Below are positions 18,731 to 29,711 of a stretch of DNA of 64,000 bases, piece after piece. The position numbers were made by a program, and so were the translations under genes. Source of the stretch: Giesbergeria anulus (GTDB lineage Bacteria > Pseudomonadota > Gammaproteobacteria > Burkholderiales > Burkholderiaceae_C); contig NZ_FOGD01000001.1 in assembly GCF_900111115.1 (NCBI RefSeq), positions 62,001 through 126,000 on the forward strand, given 5' to 3'. Every line of letters starts with the position of its first letter. Positions within the stretch are counted from its first letter, which is position 1. The notes below the pieces were generated by a model. The model ran no database searches and was not told the origin of the DNA. It was given only the letters and a program-made list of their open reading frames with translations.

Positions 18731-19171
18731 ATGAAAACCGTCAGCAAGTCCGTATTGATCTGGTACAGCCCCGAAGAAATGTTTGCCCTTGTCACTGGGG
18801 TAGATAAGTACCCACAGTTTTTGCCGTGGTGCGATCAGGCGCGCGTGCTGGAGCAAGACGGCAGCAGTATGCTCGCTGAAGTGGGCATTGCCCTGAGCGG
18901 ACTGCGCCAATCGTTTGTGACGCGCAACACCCATGAAGAGGGGCGGCGCGTGCAAATGAAATTGGTCAAAGGGCCATTTTCACGGTTGGATGGCGATTGG
19001 CATTTTCATGTGGTGGGCGATGGCTCGCAGCGGGCCTCGCGGGTAGAGCTCAAGCTGCATTACGGCTTTTCTAACAAGGTGCTGGCCGGGCTGGTGGGGC
19101 CGGTGTTTGACCGCATTGCAGCCACGATGGTCGATGCCTTTGTCAAACGTGCGCAGCAGGTGTATGGTTGA
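18731..19171 (+). CDS. ratA: RatA-family START/COQ10-like protein
   Basis: The 146-aa protein has a START-like ligand-binding fold of the polyketide cyclase/COQ10 family. It begins MKTVSKSVLIWYSPEEMFAL and contains the VTGVDKYPQFLPWCDQARV and LKLHYGFSNKVLAGLVGPVF segments typical of the family. E. coli RatA has been described as a toxin that blocks 70S association, while homologues elsewhere act in ubiquinone handling, so both roles are possible. It sits between divergent smpB and overlapping rnfH, the conserved arrangement. Confidence 0.9.
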   Translation: MKTVSKSVLIWYSPEEMFALVTGVDKYPQFLPWCDQARVLEQDGSSMLAEVGIALSGLRQSFVTRNTHEEGRRVQMKLVKGPFSRLDGDWHFHVVGDGSQRASRVELKLHYGFSNKVLAGLVGPVFDRIAATMVDAFVKRAQQVYG

Positions 19172-19514
19172 AGCGCTGGTGGCTGATACGCCGGGCTGGT
19201 TGCGGGTAGTGGTGGCGGCTTCTTTGCAGCCTAGGCAGGTGCTAGAGCGCACATTGCAGTTGCCGGTGGGGGCTACCTTGGCTGATGCCGTGCAGGCCAG
19301 TGCTTTGTTGGCCCCCGATTTACCGTTAGAACAATGGCCTACTTGCGGTATTTGGGGCAAGGTGATGGCCCCGACACAAGTGTTGCGCGATGGCGACCGG
19401 GTGGAGCTATACCGCCCCTTGACGGTCGATCCGAAGGTGGCCCGGCGTGAACGGTTCTCCCGCCAAGGTGCCCGCGCGGCGGGGTTGTTTGCCCGCCCTA
19501 AAGACCGGCGTTAG
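19164..19514 (+). CDS. rnfH: RnfH-family ubiquitin-like protein
   Basis: This 116-aa protein is of the RnfH/UPF0125 family with a beta-grasp (ubiquitin-like) fold, of undefined function. It starts at an ATG inside the end of ratA (8-bp overlap) and contains the LRDGDRVELYRPLTVDPKVARRE motif. In E. coli the homologous gene also follows ratA and was called ratB, but an antitoxin role has not been established. Confidence 0.9.
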   Translation: MVEALVADTPGWLRVVVAASLQPRQVLERTLQLPVGATLADAVQASALLAPDLPLEQWPTCGIWGKVMAPTQVLRDGDRVELYRPLTVDPKVARRERFSRQGARAAGLFARPKDRR

Positions 19515-20029
19515 CGTTTGCAGTCGGTATCCATGATTTTTTGTAGGCGCTGCAACTCGGCCTTGCGTGTGGCCTCGTCCATGAACACGCTTTCGCCTTG
19601 GGCATTGGTATGGCGCAGCAACTGGCCGGAGTCAAAGCTGGTTTTGGCACTGCGGGCGCGGGTGCAGTTTTCTGCCTTGCCTTTGGCAGCTTGCTCTTCT
19701 TCGGCCTTCTTTTTTGCCGCTTCGGCGGCGTCGGCTTGGGCCTTGCGCGCTTGTAACTCTTTGTCTATCCCCGCAGCAGGGGCTTTGGCTGCGGGTTTGG
19801 GCGTGGCGGCGGCCCTTTCGGTGCTTGGTTCCGTGCTGCTGGCAGGCTTAGTTGGGGCTGGAGAGCGGCCACCGGGCTGCTTGAGGATACTGCTGTCTGG
19901 GATGTCAATGGGGGGCGCACGGTCGCTAAAAACCTTGCGGCCCTCTTTGTCCACCCATTGCCATTGCGCCCAAGCGCCCGAAGACAGGGTACAAAGCAAG
20001 GCAAGCAAAAGGGCATGGTGCTTTTTCAT
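19511..20029 (-). CDS. DUF4124 domain-containing secreted protein
   Basis: The 172-aa protein has a Sec signal peptide (MKKHHALLLALLCTLSSGAWA) and then the DUF4124 core QWQWVDKEGRKVFSDRAPP, followed by a Pro/Ala/Lys-rich linker and a predicted helical C-terminus with two Cys. It is probably periplasmic or envelope-associated; the function is unknown. The ATG at 20029 fits the signal peptide, whereas upstream in-frame starts would lie in the guaB promoter. It is convergent with rnfH and overlaps its end by four bases. Confidence 0.8.
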   Translation of the reverse strand: MKKHHALLLALLCTLSSGAWAQWQWVDKEGRKVFSDRAPPIDIPDSSILKQPGGRSPAPTKPASSTEPSTERAAATPKPAAKAPAAGIDKELQARKAQADAAEAAKKKAEEEQAAKGKAENCTRARSAKTSFDSGQLLRHTNAQGESVFMDEATRKAELQRLQKIMDTDCKR

Positions 20030-20038
20030 GCTTCGCAG

Positions 20039-21558
<1,520 letters not shown>

Positions 21559-21574
21559 TTTTCCTATGCCCACA

Positions 21575-21612
21575 GGCCCGAACCCAGCCAGCGGTGTTCG
21601 GGCCTTTTTCTT
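21575..21612 (+). terminator. Rho-independent terminator between guaB and guaA
   Basis: GGCCCGAAC (21575-21583) pairs with GTTCGGGCC (21596-21604), followed by five T. It is a strong hairpin only 10 nt before the guaA ATG, so guaA either depends on readthrough or has its own promoter. Confidence 0.85.
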
Positions 21613-21621
21613 TTTACCGCC

Positions 21622-23241
21622 ATGCAACATTCCAAAATCCTCATCCTCGACTTTGGCTCTCAGGTCACGCAACTGATTGCCCGCCGTGTGCGCGAAGCCC
21701 ATGTATTCTGCGAAGTGCATCCCTGTGATGTCTCAGACGACTGGGTGCGCGCCTATGCCCAAGATGGCACGCTCAAGGGCGTGATTTTGTCGGGCAGCCA
21801 TGCCAGCGTTTACGAAGACAGCACCGACCGTGCGCCGCAAGCGGTGTTTGAACTGGGTGTGCCAGTGCTTGGCATTTGCTACGGTATGCAAACCATGGCG
21901 CAGCAACTGGGCGGCAAGGTGGAGAGCGGCCACACCCGCGAGTTTGGTTATGCCGAGGTGCGCGCCCACGGCCACACGGCTTTGTTGCAAGATATTGCCG
22001 ACTTCACCACGCCCGAAGGCCACGGGATGCTCAAGGTCTGGATGAGCCACGGCGATAAGGTGACGGAGCTGCCCCCCGGCTTTGAAGTGATGGCGAGCAC
22101 GCCCAGTTGCCCGATTGCCGGTATGGCCGACGAGGCGCGCAAATACTACGCGGTGCAGTTTCACCCTGAAGTCACGCACACCGTGCAAGGCCAAGCGTTG
22201 CTCAACCGCTTTGTGTTGGACATCTGCCAAGCCAGCCCCGACTGGATTATGGGCGACTACATCGAAGAAGCGGTGCAAAAAATCCGTGAACAGGTGGGCG
22301 ATGAAGAGGTGATTTTGGGCCTGTCGGGCGGCGTCGATTCTTCGGTGGCCGCAGCGCTGATCCACCGTGCCATTGGCGATCAACTCACTTGTGTGTTTGT
22401 CGATCATGGCCTGCTGCGCCTGAACGAGGGCGACATGGTGATGGAGATGTTTGAGGGCAAGTTGCACGCCAAGGTGATTCGGGTGGATGCTTCTGAGCTG
22501 TTCTTGGGCAAGCTGGCCGGTGTGAGCGAGCCAGAGCAAAAGCGCAAGATCATTGGCGGCCTGTTTGTGGATGTGTTCAAGGCTGAGGCGGCCAAGCTCA
22601 AGGCCGGTGATGGCGGCCACAAGGGGGCGACCTTCTTGGCCCAAGGCACCATTTATCCTGACGTCATTGAATCTGGTGGGGCCAAGAGCAAAAAGGCCGT
22701 CACCATCAAGAGCCACCACAATGTGGGCGGCTTGCCTGAGCAATTGGGCCTGAAGCTGCTAGAGCCGCTGCGTGAGCTGTTCAAAGACGAAGTGCGTGAA
22801 CTGGGCGTGGCCTTGGGCCTGCCGCGCAACATGGTGTATCGCCATCCCTTCCCCGGCCCAGGTTTGGGCGTGCGTATTTTGGGCGAAGTCAAAAAAGAAT
22901 ACGCTGATCTGCTGCGCCGCGCTGATGCCATCTTTATCGAAGAGTTGGGCAACTTTGTGGATGAAGCCACCGGCAAGAGCTGGTATGACCTGACCAGCCA
23001 AGCCTTTACGGTATTTTTGCCGGTAAAAAGCGTGGGCGTGATGGGCGATGGCCGCACTTACGACTATGTGGTGGCACTGCGTGCGGTGCAAACTTCTGAC
23101 TTTATGACGGCTGATTGGGCTGAACTGCCCTATGCGCTGCTGAAGAAGGTTTCTGGCCGCATCATCAACGAGGTGCGCGGTATCAACCGCGTGACCTACG
23201 ATGTGTCGAGCAAGCCACCAGCCACGATTGAGTGGGAATAA
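21622..23241 (+). CDS. guaA: GMP synthase (glutamine-hydrolysing)
   Basis: The 539-aa enzyme converts XMP to GMP with glutamine as nitrogen donor. The N-terminal class I amidotransferase domain has its nucleophile in [15 protein letters not shown] (Cys near 85) and the FHPEV segment. The ATP-pyrophosphatase P-loop [13 protein letters not shown] is near residue 233, and the dimerisation domain ends [18 protein letters not shown]. It is complete. The CRISPR array begins 50 nt after its stop. Confidence 0.98.
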   Translation: MQHSKILILDFGSQVTQLIARRVREAHVFCEVHPCDVSDDWVRAYAQDGTLKGVILSGSHASVYEDSTDRAPQAVFELGVPVLGICYGMQTMAQQLGGKVESGHTREFGYAEVRAHGHTALLQDIADFTTPEGHGMLKVWMSHGDKVTELPPGFEVMASTPSCPIAGMADEARKYYAVQFHPEVTHTVQGQALLNRFVLDICQASPDWIMGDYIEEAVQKIREQVGDEEVILGLSGGVDSSVAAALIHRAIGDQLTCVFVDHGLLRLNEGDMVMEMFEGKLHAKVIRVDASELFLGKLAGVSEPEQKRKIIGGLFVDVFKAEAAKLKAGDGGHKGATFLAQGTIYPDVIESGGAKSKKAVTIKSHHNVGGLPEQLGLKLLEPLRELFKDEVRELGVALGLPRNMVYRHPFPGPGLGVRILGEVKKEYADLLRRADAIFIEELGNFVDEATGKSWYDLTSQAFTVFLPVKSVGVMGDGRTYDYVVALRAVQTSDFMTADWAELPYALLKKVSGRIINEVRGINRVTYDVSSKPPATIEWE

Positions 23242-23291
23242 TCCTGCAACCGGAAACCACCGGAACTGGCCGTTCTCCCGGTTTTCTGTCT

Positions 23292-25217
23292 CGGTTCATC
23301 CCCACGCATGTGGGGAACACCACATAGTCAACCACGTCCATCGGCGTCACGTCCGGTTCATCCCCACGCATGTGGGGAACACCCCCAGGTTCTACTGGAA
23401 GCCCAACAAGACTGCGGTTCATCCCCACGCATGTGGGGAACACGCGGTGGGCGCAGTGGTGGTACAGTTTCCGGGCGGTTCATCCCCACGCATGTGGGGA
23501 ACACCCCCAACAGCCTAAAACCAAAACCGGGGCCAGCGGTTCATCCCCACGCATGTGGGGAACACGGCACCTGCGCCGCAGCAATCTGATCCCACAGCGG
23601 TTCATCCCCACGCATGTGGGGAACACCAGCCGTTTGGCCGGGCAGGTCTAGTCAGGAGCGGTTCATCCCCACGCATGTGGGGAACACGCGTCGGCCACGA
23701 TTTTCATGACCGCCTTTTTCGGTTCATCCCCACGCATGTGGGGAACACGGACTCCCCCTCCTTCCTCCCTTTTTTTAATACGGTTCATCCCCACGCATGT
23801 GGGGAACACTCACCGGGGCGCACCAGTAGCAGCGGGGACAACGGTTCATCCCCACGCATGTGGGGAACACTGCCCGCGCGCGAAGCCGTTACGGCGTGGC
23901 ACCGGTTCATCCCCACGCATGTGGGGAACACGCCGTATGCCACCCAAGTTGCACGGCAAGCGGCGGTTCATCCCCACGCATGTGGGGAACACTGCGATTG
24001 CCAGCGCCCGCTCCGGGGCACCCACGGTTCATCCCCACGCATGTGGGGAACACGAGCTTATGGACAAAGCGGCATCAAGTCGTGGCGGTTCATCCCCACG
24101 CATGTGGGGAACACCTACCCAGCGACAACCGGGCCTCTTTGCCCTGCGGTTCATCCCCACGCATGTGGGGAACACAGGGGCGTCATCCAAGGTGGTGACG
24201 GTGGAATCGGTTCATCCCCACGCATGTGGGGAACACTTTACGCCCGGCCAGTGGCAGCGCCAAGCTCGTCGGTTCATCCCCACGCATGTGGGGAACACCA
24301 AAGCAGCATTGCAGGTAGCGCGAGCTGAGGGCGGTTCATCCCCACGCATGTGGGGAACACTTTCAGCAGCTTGCCCAGCTCAATGATGCAGGCGGTTCAT
24401 CCCCACGCATGTGGGGAACACGAGTATTACGGTATCCCACGCGGCACACCCCACGGTTCATCCCCACGCATGTGGGGAACACCGGCACGCCATGCCCCGA
24501 CCGGCGCGGCCAGAGCGGTTCATCCCCACGCATGTGGGGAACACAAGGCTCTCTTATGTCAATCAAAATCAACGCGCGGTTCATCCCCACGCATGTGGGG
24601 AACACGTGGTAACTGAACCGTAATCAGATAACAGCGCCGGTTCATCCCCACGCATGTGGGGAACACCCCAACAGCCGGGGGCAACTATCGTGCGCTGTGC
24701 GGTTCATCCCCACGCATGTGGGGAACACGCCGAACACAGCCCCGAAAAGGAGGCCCACCACGGTTCATCCCCACGCATGTGGGGAACACACCACCCCCAA
24801 GAACGCAAGCGAAGGACACAGCGGTTCATCCCCACGCATGTGGGGAACACACCGAACACAGCACCGAAACGGCCGCGGGGCACGGTTCATCCCCACGCAT
24901 GTGGGGAACACGCGGCCACCGGCAGTGCAGGCCGCAATGTGGCCGGTTCATCCCCACGCATGTGGGGAACACCCGGTTTCGGTACCGGCGCTGGAGGCCC
25001 ACCGCGGTTCATCCCCACGCATGTGGGGAACACACCACCCCCAAGCACGCCAGCGAGGGGGCCAGCGGTTCATCCCCACGCATGTGGGGAACACGTTGTG
25101 GTGCTCGCAAATGAGCTTGAGCAGGAGCGGTTCATCCCCACGCATGTGGGGAACACGCTCAATCCGCAACAAGGCAAATCTGTCATTGCGGTTCATCCCC
25201 ACGCATGTGGGGAACAC
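23292..25217 (-). CRISPR. Type I-E CRISPR array, 32 repeats and 31 spacers
   Basis: Thirty-two copies of a 29-nt repeat occur with spacers of 32 or 33 nt. On the transcribed (minus) strand the repeat starts GTGTTC, forms a stem CCCCAC/GTGGGG with loop ATGC, and ends with the 8-nt handle ATGAACCG, the typical I-E layout. By eye every repeat including both terminal ones is identical. Orientation is set by the AT-rich leader and cas2 at the high-coordinate end, so the newest spacers are near 25188 and the oldest near 23321. Spacers of 33 nt are at 23321, 24237, 24299, 24483, 24667 and 25095; the rest are 32 nt. Confidence 0.99.
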
Positions 25218-25298
25218 ACCAATTCTAACTTATTGATTTTATTTGGAAAATCACACACTAAAAAAATTACCAAAAAAGAACATCTTCAAACGAGATTT
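25218..25298 (-). promoter_or_regulatory. CRISPR leader with promoter and IHF-type site
   Basis: This AT-rich stretch of about 80 nt lies between the first repeat and the end of cas2. On the minus strand it holds a -10 TAGAAT (25222-25227) and a weak -35 TTTTCC (25245-25250) with a 17-nt spacer, giving a start at the edge of the first repeat. The segment AATCAATAAGTTA (25226-25238) fits the IHF consensus WATCAAnnnnTTR exactly. In E. coli I-E, IHF bending of the leader directs Cas1-Cas2 to the first repeat. Confidence 0.75.
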
Positions 25299-26495
<1,197 letters not shown>

Positions 26496-26499
<4 letters not shown>

Positions 26500-27221
26500 G
26501 GTGTCTCAGTTTCAAGGCTACTACTGCGGCGCACCAACAGCAAGCCGCAACCAAAAGCTTTGGCACTGCCAATGCCCGTCATTAGCGCTTGGTGAAAATC
26601 TTGCACATTGGTCACTGTCAACTCGCCCGTAAAATCTGCCGTGCTGAATTGAAGGTTTCGGTCTTTATGGTGCTGTCGTTCTTGGTGTGTGGCGTAAGCC
26701 TGCACCACCACAGTGTCAGGGTTCAGCGCAAATCCCAGCCGCTCGCTGCGCCGTTGTAGCCATTGGGTACACGCAGATTGAATCACATCTTGCAGTGTGG
26801 AATCGTCCGGGTCTGGCCTGTCTTGCCACCGTGCCAATCGGTGTGGCACAAGCAGTTTTTTCTTGGCATTCATTACCACATCGTGACGCTTAGATTGGCC
26901 GCTGTGACCGTGGCGCACAGTGGGGTTGGCACGCAATTCAAAATGTAGGCGTGTACCTTCTTTCAATTGCGGTGCGTAGTCGCGGGTTTGTACTTGCCAT
27001 GCGTCTTGGCGTTGTGCCATGGGGGGTCTGTGTGACACCACGTAGTAGCGTAACTGGCCTTCGTGTTCGTACCTGCGAAACAAAAAATCGCGCGGGGTGC
27101 CACGGTCAGCAGGAAACCAGTTCCACAGCCACTGATGATCGGCATATGGGCCTTGCAGTCGCTGGTGGATGGCTTCGCGCACATGGTCTGGTATTGGAGT
27201 AATCAGGCTGAAATACATCAT
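26496..27221 (-). CDS. cas6e: crRNA endonuclease Cas6e
   Basis: The 241-aa ribonuclease cuts the pre-crRNA at the base of the repeat hairpin and stays bound to it. The N-terminus MMYFSLITPI is followed by DHQWLWNWFP, whose His29 aligns with the catalytic His20 of E. coli Cas6e. The C-terminal Gly-rich loop GSAKAFGCGLLLV is present. Its start overlaps the cas5e stop. By family logic it should also process the degenerate hairpins of the mini-CRISPR at 31436-31526. Confidence 0.94.
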
Positions 27222-28024
27222 CAGACCTTGGAAGGGGTAGAGGGAGACGATGGCATGCTTGTTGATGGTGTTGGCAGGAATGCCAAGTATTCATCGCGGT
27301 CGCCAAACTGCCAGTTTTTTCTGCGGATCAATTGATCTTTGCGGCGGGTGCTCAGGTCGTGTGCGAGGCCCGCTTCGATGTGCTCGTCAAAGGCCAGGCA
27401 TTGCAGCTCTGGCAGCGGTTCTAATGGCACCCCGCCATGGGATGTTTTGGCGGCTTGGCGGGCCGCTTCAAAGCGTAAGGCATAAGCAGTGAAAGCCTCA
27501 TGTGCTGAGTTAGCCGTCATGCACTGGGGCCACAGTGGGGCTCCAAGCACACAGGTTTTACGCCCTAGGTAGAGCGTGAATTGGGGTTGCCGCAGTGCCG
27601 CCTCTAGCTCGGCCAGCCCATAGGGCTGGGCGGCACCTTGGCGTGGCTGTACTGCTACCAAACTGGCCGCATTTTGTCGGTAATCGCGTGTGGAGAGGAT
27701 GGTGCCTAAGTCGGTTTTGGGCACACTCAGCTCTTGGCGACGTGTGGCATGGGGGCGGCCTTTGAGTGCTGTGCGCGATGGCACTTGGGCGGTGTGATAG
27801 TCACGCAATAGGCTGCCGGGGTTGAGCAAGCCTATGGCAAAACCGTAGCCATCGCGCAGGGCAACGTGTGCCGCTTCGTCATCGCGCAGCAAACCCAGTG
27901 CGGCCCCCAGCAAGCCAATCAGGGCCGATTGGCCGGGGCGTTCGGCGGTGCCACGAAACTCACCCACTGCTGGTTCTCCCCAAGACGACAAAGGAGCTTG
28001 GAGCTGAAAAACCAAGTATTCCAT
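27221..28024 (-). CDS. cas5e: Cascade subunit Cas5e (CasD)
   Basis: The 267-aa RAMP protein caps the 5' handle of the crRNA in Cascade. It starts MEYLVFQLQAPLSSWGE, the typical Cas5e beginning, and has GQSALIGLLGAALGL and FTLYLGRKTCVLGAP motifs. The ATG at 28024 was chosen because the long upstream in-frame extension lies inside cas7e. It carries a Pro/Ser-rich tail. The stop overlaps the cas6e start. Confidence 0.94.
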   Translation of the reverse strand: MEYLVFQLQAPLSSWGEPAVGEFRGTAERPGQSALIGLLGAALGLLRDDEAAHVALRDGYGFAIGLLNPGSLLRDYHTAQVPSRTALKGRPHATRRQELSVPKTDLGTILSTRDYRQNAASLVAVQPRQGAAQPYGLAELEAALRQPQFTLYLGRKTCVLGAPLWPQCMTANSAHEAFTAYALRFEAARQAAKTSHGGVPLEPLPELQCLAFDEHIEAGLAHDLSTRRKDQLIRRKNWQFGDRDEYLAFLPTPSTSMPSSPSTPSKV

Positions 28025-28029
28025 AGCAC

Positions 28030-29106
28030 TTACGCCGTGGTAACAAATTGAACCAATTCGGCAAGATTGCCCACGGGGGTCTCGACGTTCAAAAGATACC
28101 GGGCATCGGCACAAGCGCCATAAACAGCATCTATGTTTTGGTTGCGCGTTTCCAGTGCTTTGACTGCCATGTCGAGCATTCCTTCTTCTCCCCAAGGCTT
28201 GATGGGTTTGAGAAATGCCTGTGCCAGCGAGCGTGGCTGCTGGTCGCCTTTCTCTGCCAAGACATAGCTGGCACGCGAGCGCGAGGCAAAACTGTTTTGC
28301 ATACCCGTTGGTGACACTTGGGTCACGGCGCATACTAGCCCCTCTAGCGCGCGTGCAGTCAGTCCATCATCGTCACCCAGATTGCTTTTGAGCAAGGCGT
28401 GGTCGATGCACAGGTAAAGGTAAAACAAACCAGCGCCATAGCCATGCTCGCCAATGTGACCGGCTCCAGTGTTACTGCTTTGGTTTAAGTCATCTACGGC
28501 ACTGAAAAAATCATCTTCGACTGCCGCACGGTGTACGGTAATGGCGTGGGCCACTTGCACAGCCGCTTCCATATTAAATTGCGGATTATCGGCCAGCATA
28601 CGGCCAAACATAGCAATATCTACGGCTCTGCGTGGGTAGCTAAGAAGTTGCAAGGCCGTTTTGGTTTCTTCTTCCGTCAATGAACCTTTGCGTTCAATCA
28701 GGGTGGCAATCAGGGCTGCAATGGCTTCTTGTTCATCCGGGCTGAAATGGGCCAACTGTTCTATTTCTAAATCAGTATTGTTCTCGACTTTTTTATCTGA
28801 TTTGAGTTTGCCAAACTGTTTGGCAATTTCTTTGGCCCAATCGCGGGCTACCTTTTCTGGAAGCCCCCCCGCGCAGAGTTTTTCGTATACCTGCTTACCC
28901 ATTTGTTTGGTGCGGGTCCCTAGGTTATTACCCACAGCAGCCTCAAACACCTCTGAAGTGCGCCAAGCACGTTTGAGGCTTTGTGACGAAATACGCAACC
29001 GATTCGCATCACCCACTAAAGCAGTTTTAGGCCGACCTGTGTCATCCCGGTTCAGATTGGATGGTGGGTAGCTGGTGAGCAGGTGCAGTTGGATAAAACG
29101 GGACAT
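28030..29106 (-). CDS. cas7e: Cascade backbone subunit Cas7e (CasC)
   Basis: The 358-aa subunit forms the six-copy backbone along the crRNA spacer. The N-terminus MSRFIQLHLLTSYPPSNLNRDD and the ISSQSLKRAWR segment are family signatures; a central GHIGEHGYGAGLFYLYLCID stretch follows. It is separated from cse2 by 65 nt, the largest gap inside the cse1-to-cas2 run, and that gap holds a perfect 12-bp palindrome. Confidence 0.96.
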   Translation of the reverse strand: MSRFIQLHLLTSYPPSNLNRDDTGRPKTALVGDANRLRISSQSLKRAWRTSEVFEAAVGNNLGTRTKQMGKQVYEKLCAGGLPEKVARDWAKEIAKQFGKLKSDKKVENNTDLEIEQLAHFSPDEQEAIAALIATLIERKGSLTEEETKTALQLLSYPRRAVDIAMFGRMLADNPQFNMEAAVQVAHAITVHRAAVEDDFFSAVDDLNQSSNTGAGHIGEHGYGAGLFYLYLCIDHALLKSNLGDDDGLTARALEGLVCAVTQVSPTGMQNSFASRSRASYVLAEKGDQQPRSLAQAFLKPIKPWGEEGMLDMAVKALETRNQNIDAVYGACADARYLLNVETPVGNLAELVQFVTTA

Positions 29107-29160
29107 GGCGATCTTTCAAATAATAATTAATAGGGGAAAGAAAAACAGAAGGAGGGATGC

Positions 29161-29172
29161 AGTGCCGGCACT
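29161..29172. repeat. Perfect 12-bp palindrome between cse2 and cas7e
   Basis: AGTGCCGGCACT is its own reverse complement and overlaps the first base of the cse2 stop codon on the minus strand. It is followed toward cas7e by an AT-rich stretch holding a GGGGAAAG-rich segment on the plus strand. It may be an RNA-processing hairpin or a binding site; nothing identifies a partner. Confidence 0.5.
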
Positions 29173-29702
29173 CAATTTTTAGGGTTGTCGGGCCACTGGT
29201 AGTCGTAGGCCCAGCGGCGTTGCACGTGTTCATTCCAGCCAAAAACGTCATTGGTCAGAGAGAGCACACCCACCACACCTCCGATCAATGGCAGGGTACG
29301 CCGAAGGCTTATAAACAATGCATTGGTGTCGGGTGCATCCAGCAAGCGCCGAAAACGCAGTGGGCTGACCGGGTTGTCTTTTCCACCTTCGCAGCTCATG
29401 GCTTCGGGTAAAGATATTTTTTCTTTGTCCTCTTTGACATGGGCGAGTAGCCCCACCACAGCCGCCATCCGATCTTGCTGAAAGCTGTTCCAATGAACGC
29501 CATCGCTGGCAGCCACGATGCGGCGGTACAAGCGTTGGTAGGCCGGTGTACAGGCCACGGCATTAAGATCAGAAGCACGGCGCAATATCGCTCGATCAGC
29601 GCGTGCTTGCCCACTGGCCGTTTCACTGTGAATGGTGCCCCACCACTTGCACAATTCGGCCTTGGCCGCAGTGCTTAACTCATAAGGGTTGTGTGTGCTC
29701 AT
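29172..29702 (-). CDS. cse2: Cascade small subunit Cse2 (CasB)
   Basis: The 176-aa mainly helical subunit is present twice in Cascade, where it stabilises the displaced strand of the R-loop. Family segments are CKWWGTIHSE, RADRAILRRASDLNAV, CTPAYQRLYRR and SPLRFRRLL. It starts ten bases after the cse1 stop, consistent with a single transcript. Confidence 0.93.
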   Translation of the reverse strand: MSTHNPYELSTAAKAELCKWWGTIHSETASGQARADRAILRRASDLNAVACTPAYQRLYRRIVAASDGVHWNSFQQDRMAAVVGLLAHVKEDKEKISLPEAMSCEGGKDNPVSPLRFRRLLDAPDTNALFISLRRTLPLIGGVVGVLSLTNDVFGWNEHVQRRWAYDYQWPDNPKN

Positions 29703-29711
29703 ACGTTCTCC

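Noticed and set aside
19164-19514. RatA-RnfH as a toxin-antitoxin pair
   Set aside because: RnfH has no established antitoxin activity, and RatA homologues have housekeeping roles. The conserved gene order next to smpB argues for ordinary genes.
23242-23291. A terminator between guaA and the CRISPR array
   Set aside because: The CCGG-containing segments here form only short imperfect stems without a T run, so I do not call it.
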